A stretch of 64,000 bases of DNA from positions 2,677,501 through 2,741,500 of the forward strand of contig NZ_CP045372.1 in assembly GCF_009363555.1 (NCBI RefSeq), written 5' to 3'. Positions 1-9,853 of the stretch are shown here, piece by piece. The DNA comes from Sulfitobacter sp. THAF37 (GTDB taxonomy: Bacteria; Pseudomonadota; Alphaproteobacteria; Rhodobacterales; Rhodobacteraceae). Position numbers and translations under genes: made by a program. Position 1 is the first letter of the stretch. Every line of letters begins with the position of its first letter. The notes below the pieces were generated by a model. That model ran no database searches. It was not told where the DNA came from and saw nothing but the letters and a program-made list of their open reading frames with translations.

Positions 1-170
1 ACGGCCCCGGCATAGACCGGAATGCGGGCGTGGTCCTGCGGGTCGGCGAACCCCAGCACGAGGTTGTCGGCCCCGCCCGCCAGATGCAGACCGACCAGGG
101 CCGCCCCGAAGGGCAGGATATGCGCGGTCAGCGCCTCGGACCGGAGGGTGAGGGGGGAAAAGGCGGTCAT
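1..170 (-). CDS. Aldose 1-epimerase-like protein (N-terminal part)
   Basis: Only the first 56 codons lie in the window; the gene continues off the left edge. The reverse-strand reading starts with ATG at 170 and gives a protein beginning MTAFSPLTLRSEALTAHILP, followed by a stretch with DNLVLGFADP and RIPVYAGA. That matches the start of galactose mutarotase-like (aldose 1-epimerase) proteins, in which an N-terminal beta-sandwich strand precedes the sugar-binding GPxxNRI region (not reached here). The family interconverts alpha and beta anomers of hexoses in the cytoplasm. The gene diverges from the urease operon. The family call rests on a short N-terminus and is therefore moderate. Confidence 0.6.
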   Translation of the reverse strand, partial: MTAFSPLTLRSEALTAHILPFGAALVGLHLAGGADNLVLGFADPQDHARIPVYAGA

Positions 171-302
171 GCGCCCTTGATGCGGTGTCTCTCGGGCGCA
201 GGCAAGCGGCTGGCGTGCGGTCCGCCTAAAAATTCATCACGTCGATCTGAAACAGGGCAAAAGGCCATCCCCCAGGCGCGCATTCAATTGCGGCGGGGCG
301 GC

Positions 303-1187
303 GTGGCGCTAGGCTGGGTTGGACCTTACCGGGAGGGAAAGCCCATCACCGCCGCCGCGCCTCAGAACTGGCAGGATGCCAACCCCCTTCAGCCGCGCAC
401 GCGGGGCGCGGGCCGGATCGCTGTGCGCGCCGACGACCGCGGGGTGACGCGGCTGGAACGGTTGCGCCAGTCGGGCGCAATGAAGCTGATCCTGCCGCGG
501 GTCTTCCGCCCGGATGTGGAAGCCGTGATCGTGAACACGGCGGGCGGTGTCACCGGCGGCGACCGGCTGGCCCTTGCCGCGTCGGCGGCGCCGGGGGCAT
601 GCCTGACCCTCAGCACTCAGGCGGCAGAGCGGATCTACCGCGCGCAGCCCGGTGAACTGGGCCGGATCGACACCCAGCTCAGCGCCGCAACGGGCGCGCG
701 GATCAACTGGCTGCCGCAAGAAACGATCCTGTTCGATCACGCGGCGCTCGACCGGCGGCTGAAGGCAGAGCTTGCCGGGGACGCGACCCTGTTGATGGTC
801 GAGACGCTGGTCTTTGGCCGCGCGGCGATGGGCGAGGTGCTGCGCGCCGCGCATCTGCGCGACCGCATCCGCATCGACCGTGACGGCGTGCCGCTGTTCC
901 GCGACGGGATCGCGCTGGACGGCGCGGTGCAGGCGCATCTGGCGCGCGGGGCCATCGCGGGCGGCGCGGGCGCCGTGGCGACGGTGGTTCTGGCCGGTCC
1001 GGGCGCCGACGGTCTGCTGGCGCCGCTGCGTGCGCTGATGCCGCGAACCGGCGGGGCCAGCCTGCTGCCCGGTGGCCTTCTGGTGGCGCGGCTGCTGGCG
1101 GGCGACAGCTTCGAGCTGCGCCGCTACCTGATCCCGGCGCTGATGCTGCTGAACAACGGCCATCTGCCCCTGAACTGGAGACTTTAG
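303..1187 (+). CDS. ureD: Urease accessory protein UreD
   Basis: UreD is the scaffold that, with UreF and UreG, loads nickel into apo-urease in the cytoplasm. The typical core is present: a [13 protein letters not shown] strand, [26 protein letters not shown] and VFGRAAMGE, and the family's ...LPLNWRL-type C-terminus. The stop codon lies one base before ureA. The start is uncertain. The only in-frame ATG far upstream (180) would give a poor, unconserved N-terminus, and the next ATG (480) would cut conserved sequence. GTG at 303 gives 294 aa, but a GGGAGG at 331-336 sits at ideal distance from an in-frame ATC at 345, where homologous sequence seems to begin (TAAAPQ...). The start listed is the first plausible canonical codon; the family is certain. 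Confidence 0.9.
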   Translation: MALGWVGPYREGKPITAAAPQNWQDANPLQPRTRGAGRIAVRADDRGVTRLERLRQSGAMKLILPRVFRPDVEAVIVNTAGGVTGGDRLALAASAAPGACLTLSTQAAERIYRAQPGELGRIDTQLSAATGARINWLPQETILFDHAALDRRLKAELAGDATLLMVETLVFGRAAMGEVLRAAHLRDRIRIDRDGVPLFRDGIALDGAVQAHLARGAIAGGAGAVATVVLAGPGADGLLAPLRALMPRTGGASLLPGGLLVARLLAGDSFELRRYLIPALMLLNNGHLPLNWRL

Positions 1188-1188
1188 G

Positions 1189-1491
1189 ATGCAACTGACC
1201 CCACGGGAAAAGGACAAGCTGCTGGTGGCCATGGCCGCCGAAGTGGCGCGCAGGCGGCTGGCGCGGGGGGTCAGGCTGAACCACCCGGAGGCCATCGCCC
1301 TGATCACCGACGTCGTGGTCGAAGGTGCCCGCGACGGCCGTTCCGTGGCCGACATGATGGAGGCGGGCGGCCAGGTGCTGACCCGCGACCAATGCATGGA
1401 GGGCATCGCCGAGATGATCCACGAGGTCCAGGTCGAAGCGACCTTTCCCGATGGCACCAAGCTGGTGACAGTCCACAACCCGATCCGCTGA
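1189..1491 (+). CDS. ureA: Urease gamma subunit
   Basis: The smallest structural subunit of nickel urease, which hydrolyses urea to ammonia and carbamate in the cytoplasm. It is 100 aa, the usual length for a separate gamma chain, and starts [12 protein letters not shown]. It carries the family stretches [23 protein letters not shown] and [16 protein letters not shown]. It begins one base after the ureD stop, so the two are translationally coupled. It is followed by a 61-aa membrane ORF and then ureB, so gamma and beta are neither fused nor directly adjacent. Confidence 0.98.
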   Translation: MQLTPREKDKLLVAMAAEVARRRLARGVRLNHPEAIALITDVVVEGARDGRSVADMMEAGGQVLTRDQCMEGIAEMIHEVQVEATFPDGTKLVTVHNPIR

Positions 1492-1503
1492 AAGGAAACC
1501 CGC

Positions 1504-1689
1504 ATGAAACATCTGATCCTTCCGCCTGCGCTGCTGCTGGCACATCCGGCACTTGCGCACCCGGGCGTTCACATCGCCCCGCATGGGGCCGAATGGATGC
1601 CGGTCTTCATGGGGCTTGCCCTGATCGTGGCCGCCGCCGCGGTGGCGCTGCACGGTCGGGTAAAGCTGCGGCGGGGCGCGCGCAGATGA
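1504..1689 (+). CDS. Small His-rich membrane protein between ureA and ureB
   Basis: A 61-aa product with an N-terminal hydrophobic segment (about residues 3-18, signal-peptide or anchor like), a short histidine-rich stretch ([18 protein letters not shown]), one further membrane segment (about 33-49) and a basic tail ([11 protein letters not shown]). An AAAGGAAA-type ribosome site precedes the ATG. Its TGA overlaps the ureB ATG (ATGA), so it is built into the operon and probably translated. I do not recognise a family. The His-rich stretch could bind metal, but the HPxxGxDH signature of HupE/UreJ nickel permeases is absent. A role in nickel supply or urease assembly is only an inference from position. 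Confidence 0.75.
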   Translation: MKHLILPPALLLAHPALAHPGVHIAPHGAEWMPVFMGLALIVAAAAVALHGRVKLRRGARR

Positions 1690-1991
1690 TCCCCGGCGAG
1701 GTCATCACCGCAGCGGGGGACATCACCCTCAACGCGGACCGAGAGGCGGTCACGCTGATGGTGGCCAATACCGGCGACCGCCCGGTGCAGGTGGGCAGCC
1801 ACTATCACTTCGCCGAAACCAACCCGGCGCTCGAGTTCGATCGCGCCGCCGCGCAGGGCCTGCGGCTGGACATCGCCGCAGGGACGGCCGTGCGGTTCGA
1901 ACCCGGCCAGCGCCGCGAGGTGGCGCTGGTGCCCTATGGCGGCAAGCGGGTGGTGTTCGGGTTCAATGGCAAGGTGATGGGGGCGTTGTGA
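1686..1991 (+). CDS. ureB: Urease beta subunit
   Basis: The second structural subunit of urease, 101 aa, the usual size of a free beta chain. It starts [16 protein letters not shown] and shows [21 protein letters not shown] and [17 protein letters not shown], both hallmarks of UreB, including the G-S-H-Y-H-F-E motif. The start ATG at 1686 overlaps the stop of the preceding small ORF by ATGA, implying coupled translation. ureC follows 69 bases downstream. Confidence 0.98.
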   Translation: MIPGEVITAAGDITLNADREAVTLMVANTGDRPVQVGSHYHFAETNPALEFDRAAAQGLRLDIAAGTAVRFEPGQRREVALVPYGGKRVVFGFNGKVMGAL

Positions 1992-2060
1992 CCCGGAATG
2001 CAATCCAATCGGCGGGGCAGACACGCTGTTTCACGCCTACGACGACCACAGGAGCCTGAC

Positions 2061-3770
<1,710 letters not shown>

Positions 3771-3785
3771 GAAAGGACGTCTACG

Positions 3786-4280
3786 ATGACACAGACCGCT
3801 GACAGACCCAGAACGCTGCCCGTGGCACAGACCCATCTCGGGGCGGGTCACTGGTCCGGGCCCGCCGACATCTGCCTGCTGGATTACGAGGCGCGATTCC
3901 TGCGCCGCAAACGGCTGGAAACGGTGGAGGGGCGGCCTTTTGTCGTTGATCTGCCGCAGACGACCTCGCTGGACGATGGCGACGCACTGGTGCTGGAGGA
4001 CGGGACGCATATCCTTGTCCGTGCGGCAGAAGAGGCGCTGTTGCGTGTCACCGGGCCGGACCTGGTGCGGTTGGCCTGGCATATCGGCAACCGGCACACA
4101 CCCTGCCAGATCGCGGCGGATCACCTGCTGATCCGGAACGATCCCGTGATCGGTCACATGCTGGAACACCTGGGCGCGACCCTGACCGGGGTCACGGCCC
4201 CCTTCACCCCCGAGGGCGGCGCCTATGGCCACGGGCGAACCCACAGCCACGCGCACGGGCACACGGCCCATGACCACTGA
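3786..4280 (+). CDS. ureE: Urease accessory protein UreE (nickel metallochaperone)
   Basis: UreE delivers Ni2+ to the UreDFG complex. The 164-aa protein has the UreE N-terminal domain followed by the metal-binding domain (LAWHIGNRHTPCQI, then DPVIGHMLEHLGAT with its conserved His). It ends in a histidine-rich tail ([16 protein letters not shown]), the classic nickel-storing extension. It starts 15 bases after ureC, with GAAAGGA upstream. The His-rich end overlaps the start of ureF by 11 bases. Confidence 0.96.
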   Translation: MTQTADRPRTLPVAQTHLGAGHWSGPADICLLDYEARFLRRKRLETVEGRPFVVDLPQTTSLDDGDALVLEDGTHILVRAAEEALLRVTGPDLVRLAWHIGNRHTPCQIAADHLLIRNDPVIGHMLEHLGATLTGVTAPFTPEGGAYGHGRTHSHAHGHTAHDH

Positions 4281-4917
4281 CAGCGATCTGCTGACCCTCG
4301 CGCAATGGTTTTCGCCCAGCTATCCGCTGGGGTCCTTTGCCTATTCGCATGGGCTGGAGATGGCCATTGCGACGGGCCGGATCGACAGTGCCGAAAGCCT
4401 GCAGGCCTGGCTGGAGGATGTGCTGGCCCATGGCACCGGGCGCAACGATTGCATCCTGATCTGCGCGGCCCATGCCTGTGAAGATCTGGACGCGGTGGCC
4501 GCAGTGGACGCCGAGGCCCGCGCCTTTGCCAGCAGTGCCGAACGGCTGGCGGAAACGCAGGTGCAGGGCGGGGCCTTTGCCCGGACCACCGCCGCCATCT
4601 GGGGCGGGACGCTGCCGCAGCTGACCCATCCCGTCGCGGTGGGCTATGCCGCCGGACGGATGTCGCTGCCGCTGGAGCTGACGGCACAGATGTACCTTCA
4701 GGCCTTTGCCAGCAATCTGGTCTCGGCGGCGGTGCGGCTGGTGCCGCTGGGCCAGACCGAGGGGCAGGTCTGTCTCGCCGCTCTCGCTCCGGTGGTGGAA
4801 CAGGTCGTGGCAAAGAGCAGGGGCCAAAACCTGGACGATCTGGCCAGCAGCGCCTTTCTGTCCGATGTGGCCGCGATGCGGCACGAAACGCTTGAACACA
4901 GGATATTCCGATCATGA
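4270..4917 (+). CDS. ureF: Urease accessory protein UreF
   Basis: An all-helical accessory protein that bridges UreD and UreG and gates GTP-dependent nickel insertion. With ATG at 4270 it is 215 aa and begins [23 protein letters not shown], the family N-terminus containing the SPxxPxGxFxYSHG motif. An in-frame ATG at 4225 would add 15 unconserved residues encoded within the ureE His-tail and is not used. The gene overlaps ureE by 11 bases and its own stop overlaps the ureG start (ATGA). Confidence 0.96.
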   Translation: MTTDSDLLTLAQWFSPSYPLGSFAYSHGLEMAIATGRIDSAESLQAWLEDVLAHGTGRNDCILICAAHACEDLDAVAAVDAEARAFASSAERLAETQVQGGAFARTTAAIWGGTLPQLTHPVAVGYAAGRMSLPLELTAQMYLQAFASNLVSAAVRLVPLGQTEGQVCLAALAPVVEQVVAKSRGQNLDDLASSAFLSDVAAMRHETLEHRIFRS

Positions 4918-5555
4918 CCAGAATGAACGGCCCCTTGCGCATCGGGATCGGCGGCCCGGTTGGCGCGGGCAAGACCACGCTGACCGCCGCACTGGCGCGC
5001 GTCTTTCACCCGGCGCTGTCGATCGGGGTGATCACCAACGACATCTACACGCAGGAAGACGCGGAGGCGCTGATGCGCATGCAGATCCTGCCGCAGGACC
5101 GGGTGATCGGGGTGGAAACCGGCGGCTGCCCGCATACCGCGATCCGCGAGGATGCCTCGATCAACCTTGCGGCCATCGCCGAGATGCGCGCACGCCACGC
5201 GGATCTCGATCTGGTGCTGATCGAAAGCGGCGGCGACAACCTCTCTGCCACTTTCAGCCCGGAGCTGGCGGATGTGACGATCTATGTGATCGACGTGGCC
5301 GCGGGCGAGGAAATCCCCCGCAAGGGCGGCCCGGCGATCACCAAGTCGGACCTGCTGGTGATCAACAAGACCGATCTGGCCCCCCATGTGGGTGCATCGC
5401 TCGACGTGATGACGCGGGACGCGGCGCGGATGCGCGGGGACCGACCCTTCGTGTTCTGCGCGCTGCGCCACGGGCAGGGGACAGATGAGGTGGTCCGTCA
5501 GCTGCTGTCCATCGGCGGGCTGGACATGCCCACGGCAGAGCCCGCGCAGGCCTGA
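4914..5555 (+). CDS. ureG: Urease accessory GTPase UreG
   Basis: A SIMIBI-class GTPase that powers nickel delivery to urease. It has the P-loop [10 protein letters not shown] (about residues 13-22), the metal-binding [13 protein letters not shown] (Cys-Pro-His), [10 protein letters not shown] and the base-specificity motif INKTDLAP. Its 213 aa are the normal length. ATGA overlap with ureF. It closes the urease operon; no hupE/ureJ permease or nik transporter follows. Confidence 0.98.
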   Translation: MTRMNGPLRIGIGGPVGAGKTTLTAALARVFHPALSIGVITNDIYTQEDAEALMRMQILPQDRVIGVETGGCPHTAIREDASINLAAIAEMRARHADLDLVLIESGGDNLSATFSPELADVTIYVIDVAAGEEIPRKGGPAITKSDLLVINKTDLAPHVGASLDVMTRDAARMRGDRPFVFCALRHGQGTDEVVRQLLSIGGLDMPTAEPAQA

Positions 5556-5725
5556 CGCACCAGACCGCCCCGCGGTCCCCGCCTTGTGCACCTGACCCGG
5601 TCGCCGTCATCCCACGTCGCTACCGGCACGGGCCGTGCGCGGCAGAGGGACTGGAACGGCGGCGGCAGTTCGCCTAACAGGGCAGGGCGGGTCCGCGTTT
5701 CCGGCCCACACCAAAAGAGGCTGCC

Positions 5726-6427
5726 ATGACCTACTCTGCCCATCCCGAAAGCCATCTCGTCCATCGCATCGGCTGGCTGCGGGCCGCTGTGCTGGGGGCG
5801 AACGACGGGCTGGTCTCCACCGCCAGCCTCGTGGTCGGCGTGGCGGCGGCAGGCTCCGGGCGGCCCGAGGTCCTGATCGCGGGGCTTGCGGGCCTGGTCG
5901 CGGGCGCCATGTCCATGGCGGCAGGCGAATACGTCTCGGTCAGTTCGCAATCCGACACCGAAAACGCCGACATCGCCCGCGAACGCGCAGAGCTTGAGGC
6001 CGCGCCGGAGGCGGAACTGGACGAGCTGACCCAGATCTATGTGCAGCGCGGCCTCGATCCCGGTCTGGCGCGGCAGGTCGCGGTTCAGCTGACGGAAAAG
6101 GACGCGCTGGCAGCGCACCTTCGGGATGAACTGGGCATCCAGGATACCGCATCGGCGCGGCCCGTGCAGGCCGCGCTTGTCTCTGCCGCCACCTTTGCCG
6201 CGGGCGCCGTGGTGCCGCTGATCGTTGCGGCCCTTGCAGGGCAGGCGCAGATCGTCCTTTTCGTGGCGCTGACGACCCTTCTCGCCCTTGCGGTTCTCGG
6301 CGGCCTGGGGGCCGTCGTCGGCGGCGCCGGTGTGCTGCGCGGCGCCGGTCGGGTGATGTTCTGGGGCGCGCTGGCAATGGCCGCGACCGCGGGCGTCGGC
6401 ATGATCTTTGGCGTCGGCCTGGGCTGA
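5726..6427 (+). CDS. VIT/CCC1 family membrane protein (iron/manganese transporter-like)
   Basis: A 233-aa membrane protein of the vacuolar iron transporter (VIT1/CCC1) family. It starts HLVHRIGWLRAAVLGANDGLVST and continues with AGAMSMAAGEYVSVSSQSD, both diagnostic of the family. A cytoplasmic helical region rich in Glu (about residues 80-140) forms the metal-binding domain between TM2 and TM3, and three further hydrophobic segments follow. Bacterial relatives export Fe2+ or Mn2+ across the inner membrane; which metal is used here cannot be told. An AGAGGCTGCC ribosome site precedes ATG 5726. It stands alone 170 bases after ureG and has no obvious operon partner. Confidence 0.88.
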   Translation: MTYSAHPESHLVHRIGWLRAAVLGANDGLVSTASLVVGVAAAGSGRPEVLIAGLAGLVAGAMSMAAGEYVSVSSQSDTENADIARERAELEAAPEAELDELTQIYVQRGLDPGLARQVAVQLTEKDALAAHLRDELGIQDTASARPVQAALVSAATFAAGAVVPLIVAALAGQAQIVLFVALTTLLALAVLGGLGAVVGGAGVLRGAGRVMFWGALAMAATAGVGMIFGVGLG

Positions 6428-6451
6428 ACCCTCTGGCGGGTCCTGGCCTGA

Positions 6452-6480
6452 CCCCGGCTTCTTTATGCCAAAAATACTCT
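6452..6480 (-). repeat. Rhodobacterales intergenic repeat, tail part (copy 2)
   Basis: Read on the minus strand this stretch gives AGAGTATTTTTGGC then ATAAAGAAGCCGGGG. It closely matches the tail of the element at 25925-25980, which reads AGAGGTATTTTCCTGC then ATAAAGAAGCAGGGG. It lies in the gap between the VIT-family gene and pirin. Only the tail, not the GC hairpin, is present here. Confidence 0.5.
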
Positions 6481-6613
6481 AACACAACGCTGAAACCCGC
6501 GCGCCATTCGCCTGAGGGCGGCACGGCTGCCGCACAGAAACTGTGCGCAGGCTAAAGCTATGCAAAGCCGCGCGCCGCGCTTACCTTCGGGCAAAGCAAG
6601 ACAGGAGCCCGAC

Positions 6614-7552
6614 ATGAGCTGGAACCCCGCCCTCGACCCCGATTGCCCCACAGGCGACGCCGTGGATGCCATTGAAACCGTGATTGTCCCGCGCGCCCGC
6701 GACCTCGGCGGGTTCGAGGTGCGCCGCGCCTTGCCCGCGCCCAAGAGGCAGATGGTCGGCCCCTTCATCTTTTTCGACCAGATGGGACCGGCGGAGTTCC
6801 TGACCGGCAAGGGGATCGACGTGCGCCCGCATCCGCATATCGGCCTGGCGACAGTGACCTACCTCTACAAGGGCAAGATCCACCACCGCGATTCGCTGGG
6901 CACCGATCAGTGGATCGAACCGGGGGCGGTCAACTGGATGGTGGCGGGGCACGGCATCACCCATTCCGAACGGGCCGACGGAGACATGATCAAGGCCCCG
7001 CACAGCCTGTTCGGGCTGCAGACCTGGGTCGCGCTGCCGCAGAAAGACGAGGACCGCGCCGCCGATTTCCAGCATGCGGCAAAGGACGACCTGCCGCTGC
7101 TGGAGGGCGAGGGCAAGCAGGTGCGCCTGATCCTTGGCGACGCCTATGGCGAGACCGCCCCGGTCAAGGTCTTCTCCGAGACCTTCTATGCCGATGCCCT
7201 GCTGGAGGCGGGGGCCTCCATCCCGATGCCCGACAACCACGAGGATCGCGGGCTCTACGTCGTGTCCGGCTCTGTCACGGTCAGCGGGCAGGTGTTTGAC
7301 GCGGGCCAGATGCTGGTGTTCCGTCCCGGCGACCGGATCAGCGCACGCGCCGGCGAAGAGGGCGCGCGGATCATGCTGCTGGGCGGTGCGACGATGGACG
7401 GGCCGCGCCACATCTGGTGGAATTTCGTCGCCTCGTCGAAAGACCGCATCAACGCGGCAAAGGAAGCCTGGCGCGCGGGCGACTGGGCGCATGGCCGTTT
7501 CAAGCTGCCGCCGGGCGACGATGCGGAATTCATCCCCGCACCGTCGCGCTAA
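6614..7552 (+). CDS. Pirin family protein
   Basis: A 312-aa bicupin of the pirin family. The N-terminal cupin has the iron-site motif HPHIGLATVTYL, later GITHSER in the same domain, and a downstream pirin C-terminal domain (ENRGLYVV-like DRGLYVVSG). Some bacterial pirins are quercetin 2,3-dioxygenases, others have regulatory roles. The metal-binding His and Glu positions (HPH.G, GxxHSE) are intact, so an oxygenase activity is possible. ATG 6614 follows ACAGGAG at suitable spacing; an upstream in-frame ATG (6560) would add 18 unconserved residues. No partner gene suggests a substrate. Confidence 0.9.
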   Translation: MSWNPALDPDCPTGDAVDAIETVIVPRARDLGGFEVRRALPAPKRQMVGPFIFFDQMGPAEFLTGKGIDVRPHPHIGLATVTYLYKGKIHHRDSLGTDQWIEPGAVNWMVAGHGITHSERADGDMIKAPHSLFGLQTWVALPQKDEDRAADFQHAAKDDLPLLEGEGKQVRLILGDAYGETAPVKVFSETFYADALLEAGASIPMPDNHEDRGLYVVSGSVTVSGQVFDAGQMLVFRPGDRISARAGEEGARIMLLGGATMDGPRHIWWNFVASSKDRINAAKEAWRAGDWAHGRFKLPPGDDAEFIPAPSR

Positions 7553-7727
7553 GGCGTTTCAGGATAAACCTGCAACATGCCCCATCCCTTTTCGAGTGCG
7601 ACCGAAGGCAGAGGCAGCGCACACCTGATTCAGGTAAATCCCGAAACGCGCCAGAGATCGGGATCGGGCCTGCGGGGGCTGGCCGCGGGCGTTCGGAATA
7701 TTTCTGAATTTTCCTCCGGTTTGCGTC

Positions 7728-7756
7728 TTGACGGCTCCGGCCTACGCTCATATTAC
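7728..7756 (+). promoter_or_regulatory. Sigma-70-type promoter of tRNA-Asp
   Basis: A -35 TTGACG (7728-7733) and a -10 TATTAC (7751-7756) are separated by exactly 17 bases. The tRNA gene begins 39 bases after the -10 box. Together with the terminator downstream this marks a single-gene transcription unit. The rest of the 242-base gap (7553-7727) shows no gene. Confidence 0.65.
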
Positions 7757-7794
7757 CACCAAACGCTTCGGGGCCAGCCTCGAAGCCGCAGTGG

Positions 7795-7871
7795 GCGGTT
7801 GTAGCTCAGTTGGTTAGAGTACCGGCCTGTCACGCCGGGGGTCGCGGGTTCGAGCCCCGTCAACCGCGCCA
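7795..7871 (+). tRNA. tRNA-Asp (GTC)
   Basis: A complete 77-base cloverleaf with encoded CCA end (7869-7871). The acceptor stem GCGGTTG (7795-7801) pairs with CAACCGC (7861-7867). The D-arm is GCTC..GAGT, the anticodon stem CCGGC/GCCGG holds loop CTGTCAC with anticodon GTC at 7829-7831, and the T-arm contains GGTTCGAGCCC. The discriminator base G at 7868 is the aspartate identity base. Confidence 0.98.
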
Positions 7872-7883
7872 CCGCTGCTTAAA

Positions 7884-7908
7884 AGGCCCCCGTCAGGGGG
7901 TCTTTTTG
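7884..7908 (+). terminator. Rho-independent terminator after tRNA-Asp
   Basis: GGCCCCC, loop GTCA, GGGGGTC, directly followed by TTTTT. The stem has seven pairs including one G-T wobble. It ends the tRNA transcript; the neighbouring hydrolase gene is on the other strand and ends at 7918. Confidence 0.85.
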
Positions 7909-7917
7909 CGTTCCGGG

Positions 7918-8826
7918 TCAGGGGGTTGGCCTGGTTTTCGCTTCCCCTCCATCCACCGACAGCAGGAACGCAAGCAGCGCCGCGCTGGTTTCGGCGGGGT
8001 GTTCGTCGACAAAGAAATGTCCGCCGGACATCGGCGCGGTCCGCTGGGTTTCCAGCCGGTCGGCCCAGGTGGCGGCAAGGTCGTAGCGGCGGGCCATCAC
8101 GCCGTCCTTGCCCCACATCACCAGTGCCGGACAGGTCACGCGGCGGCCCAGATCGGCGGCGTCGAGATCCATGTCGATTTCCAGCGCGGCGCGGTAGTCG
8201 GCGCACATGCCGCGAATGGTGTCGGGATCGCGCCAGGCGGCGCGGTAGGCGGCCAGCGCCTGGGGGTCGTAGACCGACAGATCCGTTGCCCCCCAGCCGG
8301 TGAGCGCGGTTTCGAAATAGCCGTCCGGGTCATGGCCGATCAGGGATTCGGGCAGCGGCGCGGGCTGCGCCAGGAAGAACCAGTGATAATAGTCGCGGGC
8401 GACCTTGTGGCTGAGGGTGTCGAGCAGCAGATGAGTCGGCACGATGTCCATCACTGTCAGGCTGCGGACCGCTTCCGGCGCATCCAGCGCCATGCGGTGG
8501 GCGGTGCGCCCGCCGCGGTCGTGGCCCACCAGGTGAAACCGGTCGAACCCCAGATCGCGCATCAGCGCCAGCGGATCGGCGGCCATCTCGCGAAAGCTGT
8601 AGGGCGCGGTGCCCTCGGGCTTGGCGCTGTCGCCGTAGCCGCGCAGGTCGGGGGCGATGACGGTGAAATGCTCGGCCAGCGCGGGACCCACGGCGTGCCA
8701 CATGGCGTGGGTCTGCGGAAATCCGTGCAACAGCAGAACCGGCGGACCGTCGCCACCGCGCGCATAGGCCACCCGCTGGCCGTTCGCCTGTGCCACATGG
8801 GCGTCAAAGCCCTTGATGATGCTCAT
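7918..8826 (-). CDS. Haloacetate dehalogenase-like alpha/beta hydrolase
   Basis: A 302-aa alpha/beta hydrolase that matches the fluoroacetate/haloacetate dehalogenase subfamily, which cleaves the carbon-halogen bond of 2-haloacids through an ester on an aspartate. Motifs: LLLHGFPQTHAMWH, DLRGYGDS, GHDRGGRTAHR (nucleophile Asp103 with Arg104 and Arg107), DIVPT (Asp127), YHWFFLAQPAPLPE (His148, Trp149 for the halide pocket), CADYRAA (Tyr211) and GGH (catalytic His270). Start ATG at 8826 has an AAGGGTAGGAAG ribosome site; upstream in-frame ATGs lack one. Many relatives are epoxide hydrolases, but the full set of halide and carboxylate contacts favours a dehalogenase. Cytoplasmic; no operon partner on this strand. 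Confidence 0.8.
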   Translation of the reverse strand: MSIIKGFDAHVAQANGQRVAYARGGDGPPVLLLHGFPQTHAMWHAVGPALAEHFTVIAPDLRGYGDSAKPEGTAPYSFREMAADPLALMRDLGFDRFHLVGHDRGGRTAHRMALDAPEAVRSLTVMDIVPTHLLLDTLSHKVARDYYHWFFLAQPAPLPESLIGHDPDGYFETALTGWGATDLSVYDPQALAAYRAAWRDPDTIRGMCADYRAALEIDMDLDAADLGRRVTCPALVMWGKDGVMARRYDLAATWADRLETQRTAPMSGGHFFVDEHPAETSAALLAFLLSVDGGEAKTRPTP

Positions 8827-8896
8827 CTTCCTACCCTTTCCATGTTTCGTCTGATTGTAGCCTAACAATCCCATGCCAGCACATGTAAGAGGGGGC

Positions 8897-9853
8897 ATGA
8901 ACGTCGCCGCGATACCACAGGCCCGGATGGGCATCTTTTGCATGCTGGCGGGGATGTTCCTGATCTCGGTCAACGACATGCTGATCAAATCGCTTTCGGG
9001 CGGCTATCCGCTGCATCAGCTTGTGTTGCTGCGGTCCTGCGTGGGGCTGGTCTTTACCCTGTTCCTGCTGCGGCTGGAGGGCGGCTGGAGCCTGCTGCGC
9101 ACGGGCAGGCCGCTCTTGCACATGCTGCGCGCGATGCTGATCGTCTTTGCCAATTCGATGATCTATGCCGCCATCGTGGCGATGCCCCTGGCCACGGCCA
9201 ATGCGCTGTATTTCGTGGCGCCGCTGTTCGTCACCCTTCTGTCGATCCCGATCCTGGGCGAACATGTCGGCCCGCGCCGCTTTGGCGCCATCGGGCTGGG
9301 CTTTGCCGGTGTCTTGCTGATGATGGCCCCGCAGCTGGCGGGCGGCGAGGACGCGCTGGGGTGGGTTGTGGTCCTGCCGGTGCTGGCGGCGGCCGGCTAT
9401 GCGACGATGTCGGTGCTGACGCGCAAGCTGGGCGCGACCAGCCGTGCCTCGGCGCTGGCATTGCACATGCAGATCGCCTTTATCCTGGTCAGTGTCACCA
9501 TGTTCCTGGTGGCGGGCGACGGGCGCTTTGCCGAAGGCACGCAGAACGAAAGCATCCGTTTCCTGTTGCGGGCCTGGACCTGGCCCCCGGCGGCGGATGC
9601 CCTGCCCATCGCGATGCTGGGGCTGGTTGCGGCCGCCGTCGGGTATCTGATGTCGCAGGCCTACCGGCTGAGCCCCGCATCGGCGGTCGCGCCTTTCGAG
9701 TATTCGCTGCTGATCTATGCGCTGTTCTGGGGCTGGACGATTTTCGGCGAATGGCCCGCGCCGATGGTCTTTCTGGGCGCGGCGGTGGTGATCGGGTCGG
9801 GCATCTACGTCTTTCTGCGCGAGGGACAGCGCAAATCACCCCGCCGCGTGTAG
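8897..9853 (+). CDS. DMT-superfamily (EamA) transporter
   Basis: An inner-membrane permease of about ten helices built from two EamA repeats (318 aa from ATG 8897, which follows AAGAGGGGG; an ATG at 8873 lacks a ribosome site). The first repeat reads SVNDMLIKSLSGGYPLHQ; the second repeat ends with the typical AAVVIGSGIYVF helix and a short basic cytoplasmic tail. Members export or import small metabolites; the substrate is unknown. It is divergent from the dehalogenase-like gene, and its last 18 bases overlap the end of the convergent LysR gene. Confidence 0.85.
   Translation: MNVAAIPQARMGIFCMLAGMFLISVNDMLIKSLSGGYPLHQLVLLRSCVGLVFTLFLLRLEGGWSLLRTGRPLLHMLRAMLIVFANSMIYAAIVAMPLATANALYFVAPLFVTLLSIPILGEHVGPRRFGAIGLGFAGVLLMMAPQLAGGEDALGWVVVLPVLAAAGYATMSVLTRKLGATSRASALALHMQIAFILVSVTMFLVAGDGRFAEGTQNESIRFLLRAWTWPPAADALPIAMLGLVAAAVGYLMSQAYRLSPASAVAPFEYSLLIYALFWGWTIFGEWPAPMVFLGAAVVIGSGIYVFLREGQRKSPRRV

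Noticed and set aside
5556..5725. Short dyad CACGG-G-CCGTG before the VIT-family gene as an iron-regulator site
   Set aside because: It does not match any Fur, Irr or RirA box I know; it may be chance in GC-rich sequence.
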